A stretch of DNA of 64,000 nucleotides from Calidifontimicrobium sp035325925 (GTDB taxonomy: Bacteria > Pseudomonadota > Gammaproteobacteria > Burkholderiales > Burkholderiaceae_C): the NCBI RefSeq assembly GCF_035325925.1, contig NZ_DAOKZA010000014.1:24026-88025 (forward strand). Direction: 5' to 3'. A program made the translations under genes and the position numbers. Below the pieces are notes generated by a model. The model worked only from the letters and a program-made list of their open reading frames with translations, did no database searches and was not told the DNA's origin. Shown piece by piece: positions 28,534 to 36,359 of the stretch. The first letter of the stretch is position 1. Every line of letters begins with the position of its first letter.

Positions 28534-30747
28534 GTGGCCCCACGCCCCGATCGCCGCGCCGCACCGTTGCCACCCTGCCCGCCTGGCTGCGGTCGCCCGC
28601 GCGTCGCCCGACGTCGCGGAGGCGCGCTCGTGGCGTGGCTGCTCGCCGCCGTCGCCCAGGCTGCCGCACAGGACGACGACGCCGAGCGCGTCGTGGTCAC
28701 CGCCAGCGGGACCGCGCTGCGGCTGTTCGACACGCCGTACGCGGTCGGCGTCGTCGACGCGCGGCAACTGCGCGCCGCCGGTCCGATGGTCAACCTGTCG
28801 GAGGCGCTCACGCGCGTGCCGGGCATCGTCGCCCACCACCGCCACAACCACGCGCAGGACCTGCAGATCCACTCGCGCGGCTTCGGCGCGCGCGCCAGCT
28901 TCGGCGTGCGCGGCATGCGGCTGTACAGCGACGGCATCCCCGCCAGCGGCCCGGACGGCCAGGGGCAGGTGTCGCACTTCGACCTCGCCGGCGCGCGGCG
29001 CATCGAGGTGCTGCGCGGGCCGTTCTCGGCGCTGTACGGGCCCAGTTCAGGCGGCGTGGTGTCGCTGGTCAGCGCCGCGCCGGCCGACCGCCGGGTCACG
29101 CTCGCCGGCGACCTGGGCAGCGACGGGCTGCGCCAGTGGCGCGCCGGCGTCGAGTCGCCGTTCGACGGCGGCTTCAGCCTGCGCGCGCAGTTCGGGCAGT
29201 TCGACATCGACGGCTTGCGCCCGCACAGCCGCGCCGAGCGCAGGCTGGGCAACGTGCGGCTGGGCTGGGACGGCGCGCACGACCGCGTGGTGGTCGTGCT
29301 CAACGCCATCGACCAGCCCGCCCTCGACCCGCTGGGGCTCACGCGCGCGCAGTTCGAGGCCGACCCCGACCAGACCGCCGCGATCGCGCTGCCGCAGCAG
29401 CGCCCCGGCCAGGGCTTTCGATACCACACGCGCAAGGACACGCGGCAGACGCAGGCCGGCGTGCAGTGGCAGCACCGCTTCGACGGCGACGGCGCACTGC
29501 GCGAGAGCCGGGTCGGCGTCTACGCGGGACGCCGCGCGGTGACGCAGTGGCAGTCGATCCCCGACACCGTGCAGTCGGCCAGCCCGACGCACCCGGGCGG
29601 CGTGATCGACTTCGACCGCGACTACCACGGCGTCGACGCCCGCCTCGTCTGGCGCTGGACGATCGCCGGGCAGCGTGCGCTGGACCTGGTGGCCGGCGCG
29701 GCCACCGAGACCAGCGCCGAGGAACGGCGCGGCCACTTCAACTTCGTCGGCGACGGCGACGCACGCGTGCTCGGCGTGACCGGCGCGCTGCGCCGCGACG
29801 AACGCAACCGCGTGCGCACGCGCGACGGCTACGCGCAGGCGCAGTTCGACCTCGCCGGCGCCTGGACCGCCACGCTGGGCCTGCGCCACGGTCGGGTCGA
29901 CTTCCGTTCAGACGACCGCTTCGTCGTCCCCGGCACGAACCCCGGCGATGCGCCGCTGAACCCCGACGACTCGGGGCGCCTGTCGTTCGCCTACACGCAA
30001 CCGGTGGGGGCGCTGCAGTGGCGCGCGGCGCCGGCGCTGCGGCTCTACCTGAGCGCGGCGCGCGGCTTCGAGTCGCCGACCTTCAACGAGCTGGCCTACC
30101 GCCCGGGCGGCGAGAGCGGGCTGAACCGCGCGCTGCGAGCGCAGACCAGCCGCCAATGGGAGCTCGGCGCGAAGTGGCGGCCGGCCGACGGCGTCGCGCT
30201 CGACGCGGCGTGGTTCGACGCGCGCACCGACGACGAGATCGGCGTCGCGTCGAGCAGCGGCGGGCGCACGGTGTTCCGCAACGTCGGGCGCACGCGGCGC
30301 CACGGCGCCGAGCTGGACCTGCGCTGGCGCATCGCCGAGGCCTGGCGTGCGCAGCTGGCGGCCACCTGGCTCGACGCGACCTACGTCGATGGTCCGCTGT
30401 CGGCGGGCCGCCGCATCGCCGGCACGCTGCAGCGCTGGGGCTACGCCGAACTGGCCTGGCTGCCGGCGCCGGCCGTCGAACTGGCGCTGGAGGGCCGTGC
30501 GCAGGGCGACCTGCCGGTCGACGACGCGAACACCGACTTCGCCGCCGGCTTCGCGCTGCTGTCGCTGCGCGCGCAGTGGCGCATCGATCTCGGCGCGGGC
30601 CGGCTCGACCTGCTCGGCAGGATCGACAACCTCGCCGGCCGCCGCGTCGTCGGCAGCGTGATCGTCAACGAGGCGAACCAGCGCTTCTTCGAACCGGCCC
30701 CGGGGCGCGGCTGGCTGCTGTCGGCGCGCTGGAGCGTGCCGTTCTGA
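28534..30747 (+). CDS. TonB-dependent outer-membrane receptor
   Basis: A 737-residue siderophore/substrate receptor. A signal segment (GALVAWLLAAVAQAAAQ) precedes a plug domain (about residues 50-160) with RVVVTASGTALRLFDTPYAVGVVD, VPGIVAHHRHNHAQDLQIHSRGFG and RIEVLRGPFSALYGPSSGGVV. A 22-strand-type barrel follows and ends in an aromatic SARWSVPF. GTG at 28534 was chosen because it leaves a normal signal peptide; no ATG fits. TACACT just upstream may be a -10. It transcribes away from the RraA/DUF819/PLP operon. The ligand is unknown. Confidence 0.85.
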   Translation: MAPRPDRRAAPLPPCPPGCGRPRVARRRGGALVAWLLAAVAQAAAQDDDAERVVVTASGTALRLFDTPYAVGVVDARQLRAAGPMVNLSEALTRVPGIVAHHRHNHAQDLQIHSRGFGARASFGVRGMRLYSDGIPASGPDGQGQVSHFDLAGARRIEVLRGPFSALYGPSSGGVVSLVSAAPADRRVTLAGDLGSDGLRQWRAGVESPFDGGFSLRAQFGQFDIDGLRPHSRAERRLGNVRLGWDGAHDRVVVVLNAIDQPALDPLGLTRAQFEADPDQTAAIALPQQRPGQGFRYHTRKDTRQTQAGVQWQHRFDGDGALRESRVGVYAGRRAVTQWQSIPDTVQSASPTHPGGVIDFDRDYHGVDARLVWRWTIAGQRALDLVAGAATETSAEERRGHFNFVGDGDARVLGVTGALRRDERNRVRTRDGYAQAQFDLAGAWTATLGLRHGRVDFRSDDRFVVPGTNPGDAPLNPDDSGRLSFAYTQPVGALQWRAAPALRLYLSAARGFESPTFNELAYRPGGESGLNRALRAQTSRQWELGAKWRPADGVALDAAWFDARTDDEIGVASSSGGRTVFRNVGRTRRHGAELDLRWRIAEAWRAQLAATWLDATYVDGPLSAGRRIAGTLQRWGYAELAWLPAPAVELALEGRAQGDLPVDDANTDFAAGFALLSLRAQWRIDLGAGRLDLLGRIDNLAGRRVVGSVIVNEANQRFFEPAPGRGWLLSARWSVPF

Positions 30748-30760
30748 GCGAGGGCGATGC

Positions 30761-30970
30761 TCAGCCGCCGGCCGGCTTCGGGGCGGTCTTCTCGCTCCAC
30801 AGCACGCCGCCGGTGGCCCAGTCGTGGCGGCGGATGTCGTAGAAGACGACGTCGACGGCGTCGGCGCTGCCGCCGAGCACGCGCACGCAGGCCTCGGTGA
30901 GTTCGCGGGCCAGCGCCTGCTTGTGCTGCGGCGTGCGGCCCTCGAACAGTTCGACGCGGATCGTCGGCAT
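30761..30970 (-). CDS. 4-oxalocrotonate tautomerase-family protein
   Basis: A 69-residue small tautomerase with the catalytic Pro directly after the initiator Met (MPTIRVELFEGRTPQHKQALARELTEA) and an Arg-bearing VVFYDIRRHDWATGG. Members form hexamers and catalyse keto-enol shifts or related chemistry. It lies 98 bp downstream of the NCS2 permease on the same strand and may be part of the purine operon. Its tail faces the TonB receptor. Confidence 0.88.
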   Translation of the reverse strand: MPTIRVELFEGRTPQHKQALARELTEACVRVLGGSADAVDVVFYDIRRHDWATGGVLWSEKTAPKPAGG

Positions 30971-31026
30971 GGGGTTCTCCTGACGGTGGATCGGGCTCGG
31001 TCGCGGAAGCGGGGCGATGCGCCGAA

Positions 31027-31042
31027 GCCGGGCAGGCCCGGC
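31027..31042 (-). terminator. GC hairpin after the NCS2 permease gene
   Basis: GCCGGGC and GCCCGGC flank AG about 27 bases past the permease stop on the minus strand. There is no T-tract. It may attenuate read-through into the tautomerase gene. Weak evidence. Confidence 0.3.
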
Positions 31043-31068
31043 CGCCGGCGCTGCCGGGGTGGTCTCGA

Positions 31069-32562
31069 TCAGTGCGCCTCGGCGGTCTTGGCCGCCTCGA
31101 TCGCGCCGGCGGTGTCGCCCCTGGCGCCGTTGAAGAACAGGTTCAGCACCACCGCGGCCACCGCGGTGAGCAGGATGCCCGACTCGAGCAGCGGGTGCAG
31201 GCTGTGCGCCATGTGCTGCGTCCAGCGCGGCGCCACCAGCGGGATCAGCCCGAACCCGATCGACAGCGCGACGATGTACAGGTTGTTGCGGTTGTGCTTG
31301 TAGTCGACCGTCGACAGGATGCGGATGCCGGTGGCCGCGACCATGCCGAACATCACCAGCCCGGCGCCGCCGAGCACGAAGGTGGGGATGCTCTCGACGA
31401 ACGCGGCCATCTTCGGCAGCAGCCCGAGCACGATCATGATCACCCCGCCGGCCACCGTGACCCAGCGGCTGCGCACGCCGGTGACGCCGACCAGGCCGAC
31501 GTTCTGGCTGAAGCTGGTGTACGGGAAGGTGTTGAAGACGCCGCCGATCACCGTGCCCAGACCGTCGGTGCGCAGCCCGGCGGCGAGCTCCGCCTGCCCG
31601 ATCTTCTTGCCGGTGATGTCCGACAGCGCGAGGAACATGCCGGTCGACTCGATCATCACGACGATCATCACCAGCGTCATCGTCAGGATCATCACGATGT
31701 CGAAGGTCGGCATGCCGAAGGCGAACGGCGTGACGACGTCGAACCAGTGCGCCTTGGCGACCTTGTCGAAGTGCATCTTGCCCATCGCCGCGGCGACGAC
31801 GCAGCCCAGCACGATGCCCAGCAGCACCGAGATGTTGGCGACGAAGCCCTTCGTGTACTTCACCAGCAGCAGGATGAACACCAGCACGAGGCCGGCCACC
31901 GCCAGGTTGTCGAGCGCGGCGTAGGCCGGGTTGTCGACCATCGGGATCGGGCCGGGCAGGCGCACCGCCGGCGGCGCGGCGCCGGGGGCCACCGGCGCGG
32001 CCAGCGCCGGCTCGATCAGCTTGGTCATCTCGACGAGCCTGGGCACGTCGACGTTCTGCGCCATCGGCGCCGGACCGCCCATCGCCCAGCCCACGCCGAC
32101 GCGCATCAGGCTGATGCCGATGATCGCGATGATCGTGCCGGTGACCACCGGTGGAAAGAAGCGCAGCAGCCGGCTCATCAGCGGCGCGATCAGCACGCTG
32201 AGCACGCCGGCGCCGATGATCGCGCCGAAGATCGCGCGCGCGCCCTCGACGCCGCTCTGCGCGTTGGCCATCGCGACCATCGGACCGACGGCGGCGAAGG
32301 TCACGCCCATCATCACCGGCAGCTTGATGCCGAAGTGCTTCGTGAAACCCAGCGACTGGATCAGCGTGACGATGCCGCAGGCGAACAGGTCGGCCGAGAT
32401 CAGCAGCGCGACCTGCTCGGGACTGAGCTTCAGCGCGCGGCCGACGATCAGCGGCACCGCGACCGCGCCGGCGTACATCACCAGCACGTGCTGCAGCCCG
32501 AGCGCGGTCAGCCGGCCGGCGGGGAGCCTCTCGTCCACCGGGTGGACGGCGGTTGTGGACAT
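31069..32562 (-). CDS. NCS2 family purine (xanthine/uric acid) permease
   Basis: A 497-residue nucleobase:cation symporter-2 with about 14 transmembrane helices. Family motifs include LGLQHVLVMYAGAVAVPLIVG, FGIKLPVMMGVTFAAVGPM, FFPPVVTGTIIAIIGISLM, and the signature region NTFPYTSFSQNVGLVGVTGVRSRWV with the conserved NVG. The QNxGxxxxTG-type motif favours a xanthine or urate carrier over uracil, and the adjacent urate hydroxylase supports urate or xanthine. It is 96 bp downstream of puuD on the same strand. Confidence 0.9.
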   Translation of the reverse strand: MSTTAVHPVDERLPAGRLTALGLQHVLVMYAGAVAVPLIVGRALKLSPEQVALLISADLFACGIVTLIQSLGFTKHFGIKLPVMMGVTFAAVGPMVAMANAQSGVEGARAIFGAIIGAGVLSVLIAPLMSRLLRFFPPVVTGTIIAIIGISLMRVGVGWAMGGPAPMAQNVDVPRLVEMTKLIEPALAAPVAPGAAPPAVRLPGPIPMVDNPAYAALDNLAVAGLVLVFILLLVKYTKGFVANISVLLGIVLGCVVAAAMGKMHFDKVAKAHWFDVVTPFAFGMPTFDIVMILTMTLVMIVVMIESTGMFLALSDITGKKIGQAELAAGLRTDGLGTVIGGVFNTFPYTSFSQNVGLVGVTGVRSRWVTVAGGVIMIVLGLLPKMAAFVESIPTFVLGGAGLVMFGMVAATGIRILSTVDYKHNRNNLYIVALSIGFGLIPLVAPRWTQHMAHSLHPLLESGILLTAVAAVVLNLFFNGARGDTAGAIEAAKTAEAH

Positions 32563-32658
32563 GCTTGTCTCCTCGGCAAGGGGGGGCGGACGGTGGGCCG
32601 CGTCGCGGCCCGGGGTGGGCGGTCCCGCGCGGCGCGCGGCGGGTCGGGATCGGGCGGG

Positions 32659-33870
32659 TCAGTGCACCGGTGCACCGTTGTCGAACCAGCGCTTGACCAG
32701 CGCGCGCTCGGCGTCGGTGATCTGCGTCGCGTTGTTCAGCGGCATCAGCTTGAGCACCGCGGTCTGCTGGTACACGGCCTGCGCGTGCTGCTTGAGCAGT
32801 TCGGGCGTGTGCAGCGCGACGTTCTTGTTCTGCACGTCGGCGTTGTGGCAGATCACGCAGCGCTGCTCGACCACCGCGCGCACCTCGGCGTAGCCGGCCG
32901 GCGCCGCGGCCAGCGCCTTCGCCTCGGCGCTGGGTGGCGGTGGCGCCAGCCACACCGCCAGGCCGACCAGCACCGCGGTGCCGACGACCGCGTGCTCCCA
33001 CGGCGCGCGGCGGTGCTCGACGTGCGCCTTGTGGCGCGCGACGAAGCTGTGGCGGATCAGCGCGCCGGCGAGCATCAGCAGCACCAGCACCAGCCAGTTG
33101 TTCGGGCCCGAGTACAGCCAGCCGTAGTGGTTGGACAGCATCGCGACGATCACCGGCAGCGTGAAGTAGGTGTTGTGCACGCTGCGCTGCTTGCCGCGCC
33201 GGCCGTGGATCGGGTCGGGGTTGCGCCCGGCGCGCAGGTCGGCGACGACCTTGCGCTGGCCCGGGATGATCCAGAAGAACACGTTGGCGCTCATCGCCGT
33301 GGCGAGCATCGCGCCGACCAGCAGGAACGCGGCGCGCCCGGCGAACAGCTGGCACGCCAGCCACGACGCGAACACGACGAACGCGAAGACGCTGGCGCCG
33401 ACGACCAGGTCGCCGTGCCGCTTCTGCCCGAACAGGCGGCAGATCGCGTCGTAGATGAACCAGAAGGCGACCAGGAAGACGAGCGCGGCGACGATCGCCG
33501 CGCTCGGCGACCAGTCGTGCACGGTCTTGTCGACGAGGAAGCTGCCGGCGTTGAACAGGTACAGCACGGTGAACAGCGCGAAGCCGGTCAGCCACGTGCT
33601 GTAGCTCTCCCAGTACGACCAGTGCAGGTTCTCGGGCAGCGGGCGCCAGCGCGGCGCGACCATGTACTTGTTCGAGTGGTAGAAGCCGCCGCCGTGCACG
33701 GCCCACATCTCGCCGTCGACGCCCTTGTCCTTCAGGTCCTGGTCCTGCGGCCTGCTCAGGCTGTTGTCGAGCAGCACGAAGTAGAACGACGAGCCGATCC
33801 ACGCGATCGCGGTGATCACGTGCGCCCAGCGCAGCAGCAGGTTGACCCAGTCGAGGAGGTATGCGTCCAT
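32659..33870 (-). CDS. puuD: Membrane-bound urate hydroxylase (urate oxidase PuuD)
   Basis: A 403-residue protein. The first 320 residues hold about eight transmembrane helices with the urate hydroxylase pattern (WVNLLLRWAHVITAIAWIGSSFYFV and GGGFYHSNKYMVAP). The C-terminal 85 residues are a cytochrome c domain with one CVICH site and a likely distal Met in LKLMPLNNAT. It oxidises urate to 5-hydroxyisourate and passes electrons to the respiratory chain rather than to oxygen directly. GAGGAGGT-like sequence is absent upstream of the ATG. A TGTATACA operator lies about 155 bp upstream, so GntR control is likely. Confidence 0.95.
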   Translation of the reverse strand: MDAYLLDWVNLLLRWAHVITAIAWIGSSFYFVLLDNSLSRPQDQDLKDKGVDGEMWAVHGGGFYHSNKYMVAPRWRPLPENLHWSYWESYSTWLTGFALFTVLYLFNAGSFLVDKTVHDWSPSAAIVAALVFLVAFWFIYDAICRLFGQKRHGDLVVGASVFAFVVFASWLACQLFAGRAAFLLVGAMLATAMSANVFFWIIPGQRKVVADLRAGRNPDPIHGRRGKQRSVHNTYFTLPVIVAMLSNHYGWLYSGPNNWLVLVLLMLAGALIRHSFVARHKAHVEHRRAPWEHAVVGTAVLVGLAVWLAPPPPSAEAKALAAAPAGYAEVRAVVEQRCVICHNADVQNKNVALHTPELLKQHAQAVYQQTAVLKLMPLNNATQITDAERALVKRWFDNGAPVH

Positions 33871-34022
33871 CGCGCGCTCACCGTGTCGGAGGAACCCGCC
33901 CGCCGTGGTGCCGGTCCGGGCAGCTTCCCCTCACCACGGCGGGCTCTGTGAGGAGCGAACGTCGCAAACTCGAACGACGGCGCCCGCCAGGGCCCCGCCG
34001 CGCGGGCTCCGCGGCGACGTGA

Positions 34023-34039
34023 AGAAAGTGTATACAGTT
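34023..34039. promoter_or_regulatory. Operator 1 for the purine GntR regulator (puuD promoter)
   Basis: AGAAAGTGTATACAGTT contains the perfect 8-bp palindrome TGTATACA. The same 14 bases AGAAAGTGTATACA occur at 34547-34560 in front of the gntR/uraH pair. It lies in the 256-bp gap between uraH and puuD. FCD-type GntR regulators often bind GTATAC-centred palindromes, so the adjacent GntR protein is the probable ligand. Confidence 0.7.
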
Positions 34040-34126
34040 CTGTGAACCAGCGCTGCCCGGGTTTTCCCGCAATCCACCCGCACGACAGGCCGAGGCCGTC
34101 GTGACGGTGCCGTCGTCCATCGCCGC

Positions 34127-34477
34127 TCAGGACCCGCGGTAGGTGCCGTAGCTCCAGGGGCTGGCCAGCAGCGGCACGTGGTAGTGCGCCGCCGGGTCGG
34201 CGATGCCGAAGTCCAGCGGCACCTCGTCGAGGAACGGCGGGTCGGCGAGCGGCGTGCCGCGCGCGCGGAAGTACGCCGCCACCGAGAACAACAGGCGGTA
34301 GCGGCCACGCTGCAGCGTGTCGCCCTCGAGCAGCGGCGCCTCGGCGCGCCCGTCGTCGTTGAGCTCGATCGACTTGAGCTCGCGCTCGCCGCCGTCGAGG
34401 CGCAGCAGCCGCACGCGCATGCCGGCGGCGGGGCAGCCGTTGGCGGTGTCGAGCACATGCGTGGTGAGTTTGCCCAT
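34127..34477 (-). CDS. uraH: 5-hydroxyisourate hydrolase
   Basis: A 116-residue transthyretin-like enzyme that opens 5-hydroxyisourate to OHCU, the second step of urate degradation. It has the family signatures GKLTTHVLDTANGCPAAGM at the N-terminus and the C-terminal YHVPLLASPWSYGTYRGS (usual YRGS ending). The ATG before GKLTTHVLD at 34477 is used; the open frame extends upstream with no homology. Divergent from gntR across 117 bp containing the second operator. No signal peptide. Confidence 0.97.
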   Translation of the reverse strand: MGKLTTHVLDTANGCPAAGMRVRLLRLDGGERELKSIELNDDGRAEAPLLEGDTLQRGRYRLLFSVAAYFRARGTPLADPPFLDEVPLDFGIADPAAHYHVPLLASPWSYGTYRGS

Positions 34478-34546
34478 GGGTGGTGACTCTCGCGCGCCGC
34501 GCGCGCATGGTGGAAGGGGGTCGGCACGCGATGCTTGCGTGGTACC

Positions 34547-34563
34547 AGAAAGTGTATACACTT
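34547..34563. promoter_or_regulatory. Operator 2 for the purine GntR regulator (uraH/gntR divergent promoter)
   Basis: AAGTGTATACACTT (34550-34563) is a perfect 14-bp palindrome, preceded by AGA as in operator 1. It sits 32 bp before the gntR start and 70 bp before the uraH start, so one site could control both directions, including autoregulation. Confidence 0.75.
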
Positions 34564-34594
34564 ACGAACACACGTCAACCACGCGAGCACCGAC

Positions 34595-35335
34595 ATGCCC
34601 CGCAGCCGCGCCCAGCTCCAGGTCGTCGACGCCGACGCGCGCCGCGCCGCGGGTCGGCGCGCGAAGGCCGGCGAGGGCTCGAGCACCGGGCGCATCGTCG
34701 AGTCCGTCACCACCGCGATCGTCGAGCGCCGGCTGATGCCGGGCACCAAGCTGGCCGAGCAGCAGATCGCCGACATCTTCGGCGTCTCGCGCACCGTGGT
34801 GCGCCAGGCGCTGAACCAGCTCAGCCGCGACCACCTCGTCACGCTCGAGCCGGCGCGCGGCGCCTTCGTCGCGCAGCCCAGCGTCGACGAGGCGCGCCAG
34901 GTGTTCGAGGTGCGCACGATGCTCGAGGCGGCGCTGGTGCGCCGCCTCGCCGAGCGCATCAGCGATGCCCAGGTCGCCGAGCTGCGCGCGCACCTGAAGA
35001 CCGAGCGCGACGCCGTGACACGCACCGACGTCAGCGGGCGCACGCGGCTGCTCGCCGACTTCCACGTCGTGCTGGCGCGCATGCTCGGCAACGACGTGCT
35101 CGCCGACCTGCTGGCCGACCTGCTCAGCCGCTCGTCGCTGATCGCGCTGATGTACCAGTCGTCGCACTCGGCCGGCCACTCGCAGGAGGAGCACGTGCAG
35201 ATCGTCGACGCGCTCGAGCGGCGCGACGCCAAGGCCGCGGTGCGACTGATGGAGCACCACCTGGGCAACGTCGAGCGCAACCTGCACCTCGATCCGCGCG
35301 TGCCCGACCTCGCCAGCGCGCTGCGCCCGCGCTGA
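34595..35335 (+). CDS. GntR-family (FCD domain) regulator of purine degradation
   Basis: A 246-residue repressor/activator. The GntR winged helix occupies about residues 35-100 (LAEQQIADIFGVSRTVVRQALNQLSRDHLV and LEPARGAFVAQPS). An FCD ligand-binding domain follows, with the metal-site type residues spread over RTRLLADFHVVLARM and SQEEHVQIVDALERRD. The ATG at 34595 is chosen since the domain starts soon after; a GTG further up in frame overlaps the operator. It sits between uraH and puuE and probably senses a purine intermediate such as urate or allantoin. Confidence 0.9.
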   Translation: MPRSRAQLQVVDADARRAAGRRAKAGEGSSTGRIVESVTTAIVERRLMPGTKLAEQQIADIFGVSRTVVRQALNQLSRDHLVTLEPARGAFVAQPSVDEARQVFEVRTMLEAALVRRLAERISDAQVAELRAHLKTERDAVTRTDVSGRTRLLADFHVVLARMLGNDVLADLLADLLSRSSLIALMYQSSHSAGHSQEEHVQIVDALERRDAKAAVRLMEHHLGNVERNLHLDPRVPDLASALRPR

Positions 35336-35360
35336 CCCGCCCCATCCGACCGGAGCCGCC

Positions 35361-36359
35361 ATGACGCCGCCGTCGACCCCCTACCCGCGCGACCTGCGCG
35401 GCCACGGACGCCACCCGCCGCACGCGTGCTGGCCCGGCAACGCCCGCGTCGCGGTGCAGTTCGTGCTGAACTACGAGGAAGGCGGCGAGAACAGCGTGCT
35501 GCACGGCGACGCCGGCAGCGAGCAGTTCCTGTCCGAGATGTTCAACCCACCGGCCTTCGCGGCGCGCCACCTCAGCATGGAGGGCATCTACGAGTACGGC
35601 GCGCGCGTCGGCGTCTGGCGCATCCTGCGCGAGTTCGAGCGGCGCGGCCTGCCGCTGACGGTGTTCGGCGTGTCGATGGCGCTCGAGCGCTGCCCCGAGG
35701 TCACCGCCGCCTTCGTCGAGCTCGGTCACGAGATCGCGTGCCACGGCTGGCGCTGGATCCACTACCAGAACGTCGACGAGGCCACCGAGCGCGAGCACCT
35801 GCGCACCGGCATCGCGATCATCGAGCGCCTGACCGGCCCGCGCGGCGGCACGCCGGGCCACGTGCACGGCCTGGGCTGGTACACCGGTCGCGACAGCCCG
35901 AACACGCGCCGCCTCGTCGCGGACTTCGGTGGCTTCGAGTACGACAGCGACTACTACGGCGACGACCTGCCGTTGTGGCTGCAGGTGCGCCGCAGCGACG
36001 GCGCGCTGGCGCCGCACCTGGTGGTGCCGTACACGCTCGACGCCAATGACATGCGTTTCGCGCTGCCGCAGGGCTACAGCCACGGCGACGAGTTCTTCCG
36101 GTACCTGCGCGACGCCTTCGACGTGCACTACGCCGAAGGCGATCGTGACCCGGCGGACGGCGACGGCGGCCCGGGCATGATGTCGATTGGCATGCACTGC
36201 CGGCTGCTCGGCCGCCCGGGGCGCATGCGCGCGCTGCAGCGCTTCCTCGACCACGTGCAGAAGCACGACCGCGTGTGGATCACGCGGCGCATCGACATCG
36301 CGCGGCACTGGCGCGCGACGCACCCGTTCGACGCGAACACCGCCTTCGTCTGGGAATGA
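35361..36359 (+). CDS. puuE: Allantoinase PuuE (polysaccharide deacetylase-like)
   Basis: A 332-residue cofactor-independent-type allantoinase of the polysaccharide deacetylase superfamily, converting allantoin to allantoate. Characteristic stretches are YPRDLRGHGRHPPHACWPG, VQFVLNYEEGGENSVLHGD, GHEIACHGWRWIHYQ and DSDYYGDDLPLW. Length and motifs match PuuE rather than the metal-dependent AllB. GGAG precedes the ATG, and it starts 25 bp after gntR. Its stop overlaps the next gene (ATGA). Confidence 0.95.
   Translation: MTPPSTPYPRDLRGHGRHPPHACWPGNARVAVQFVLNYEEGGENSVLHGDAGSEQFLSEMFNPPAFAARHLSMEGIYEYGARVGVWRILREFERRGLPLTVFGVSMALERCPEVTAAFVELGHEIACHGWRWIHYQNVDEATEREHLRTGIAIIERLTGPRGGTPGHVHGLGWYTGRDSPNTRRLVADFGGFEYDSDYYGDDLPLWLQVRRSDGALAPHLVVPYTLDANDMRFALPQGYSHGDEFFRYLRDAFDVHYAEGDRDPADGDGGPGMMSIGMHCRLLGRPGRMRALQRFLDHVQKHDRVWITRRIDIARHWRATHPFDANTAFVWE

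Noticed and set aside
26492..29542. Long plus-strand open frame (1016 codons) over the DUF819/RraA/TonB region
   Set aside because: Low-complexity Arg/His/Gln-rich translation antisense to strongly homologous genes; an artefact of the extreme GC content.
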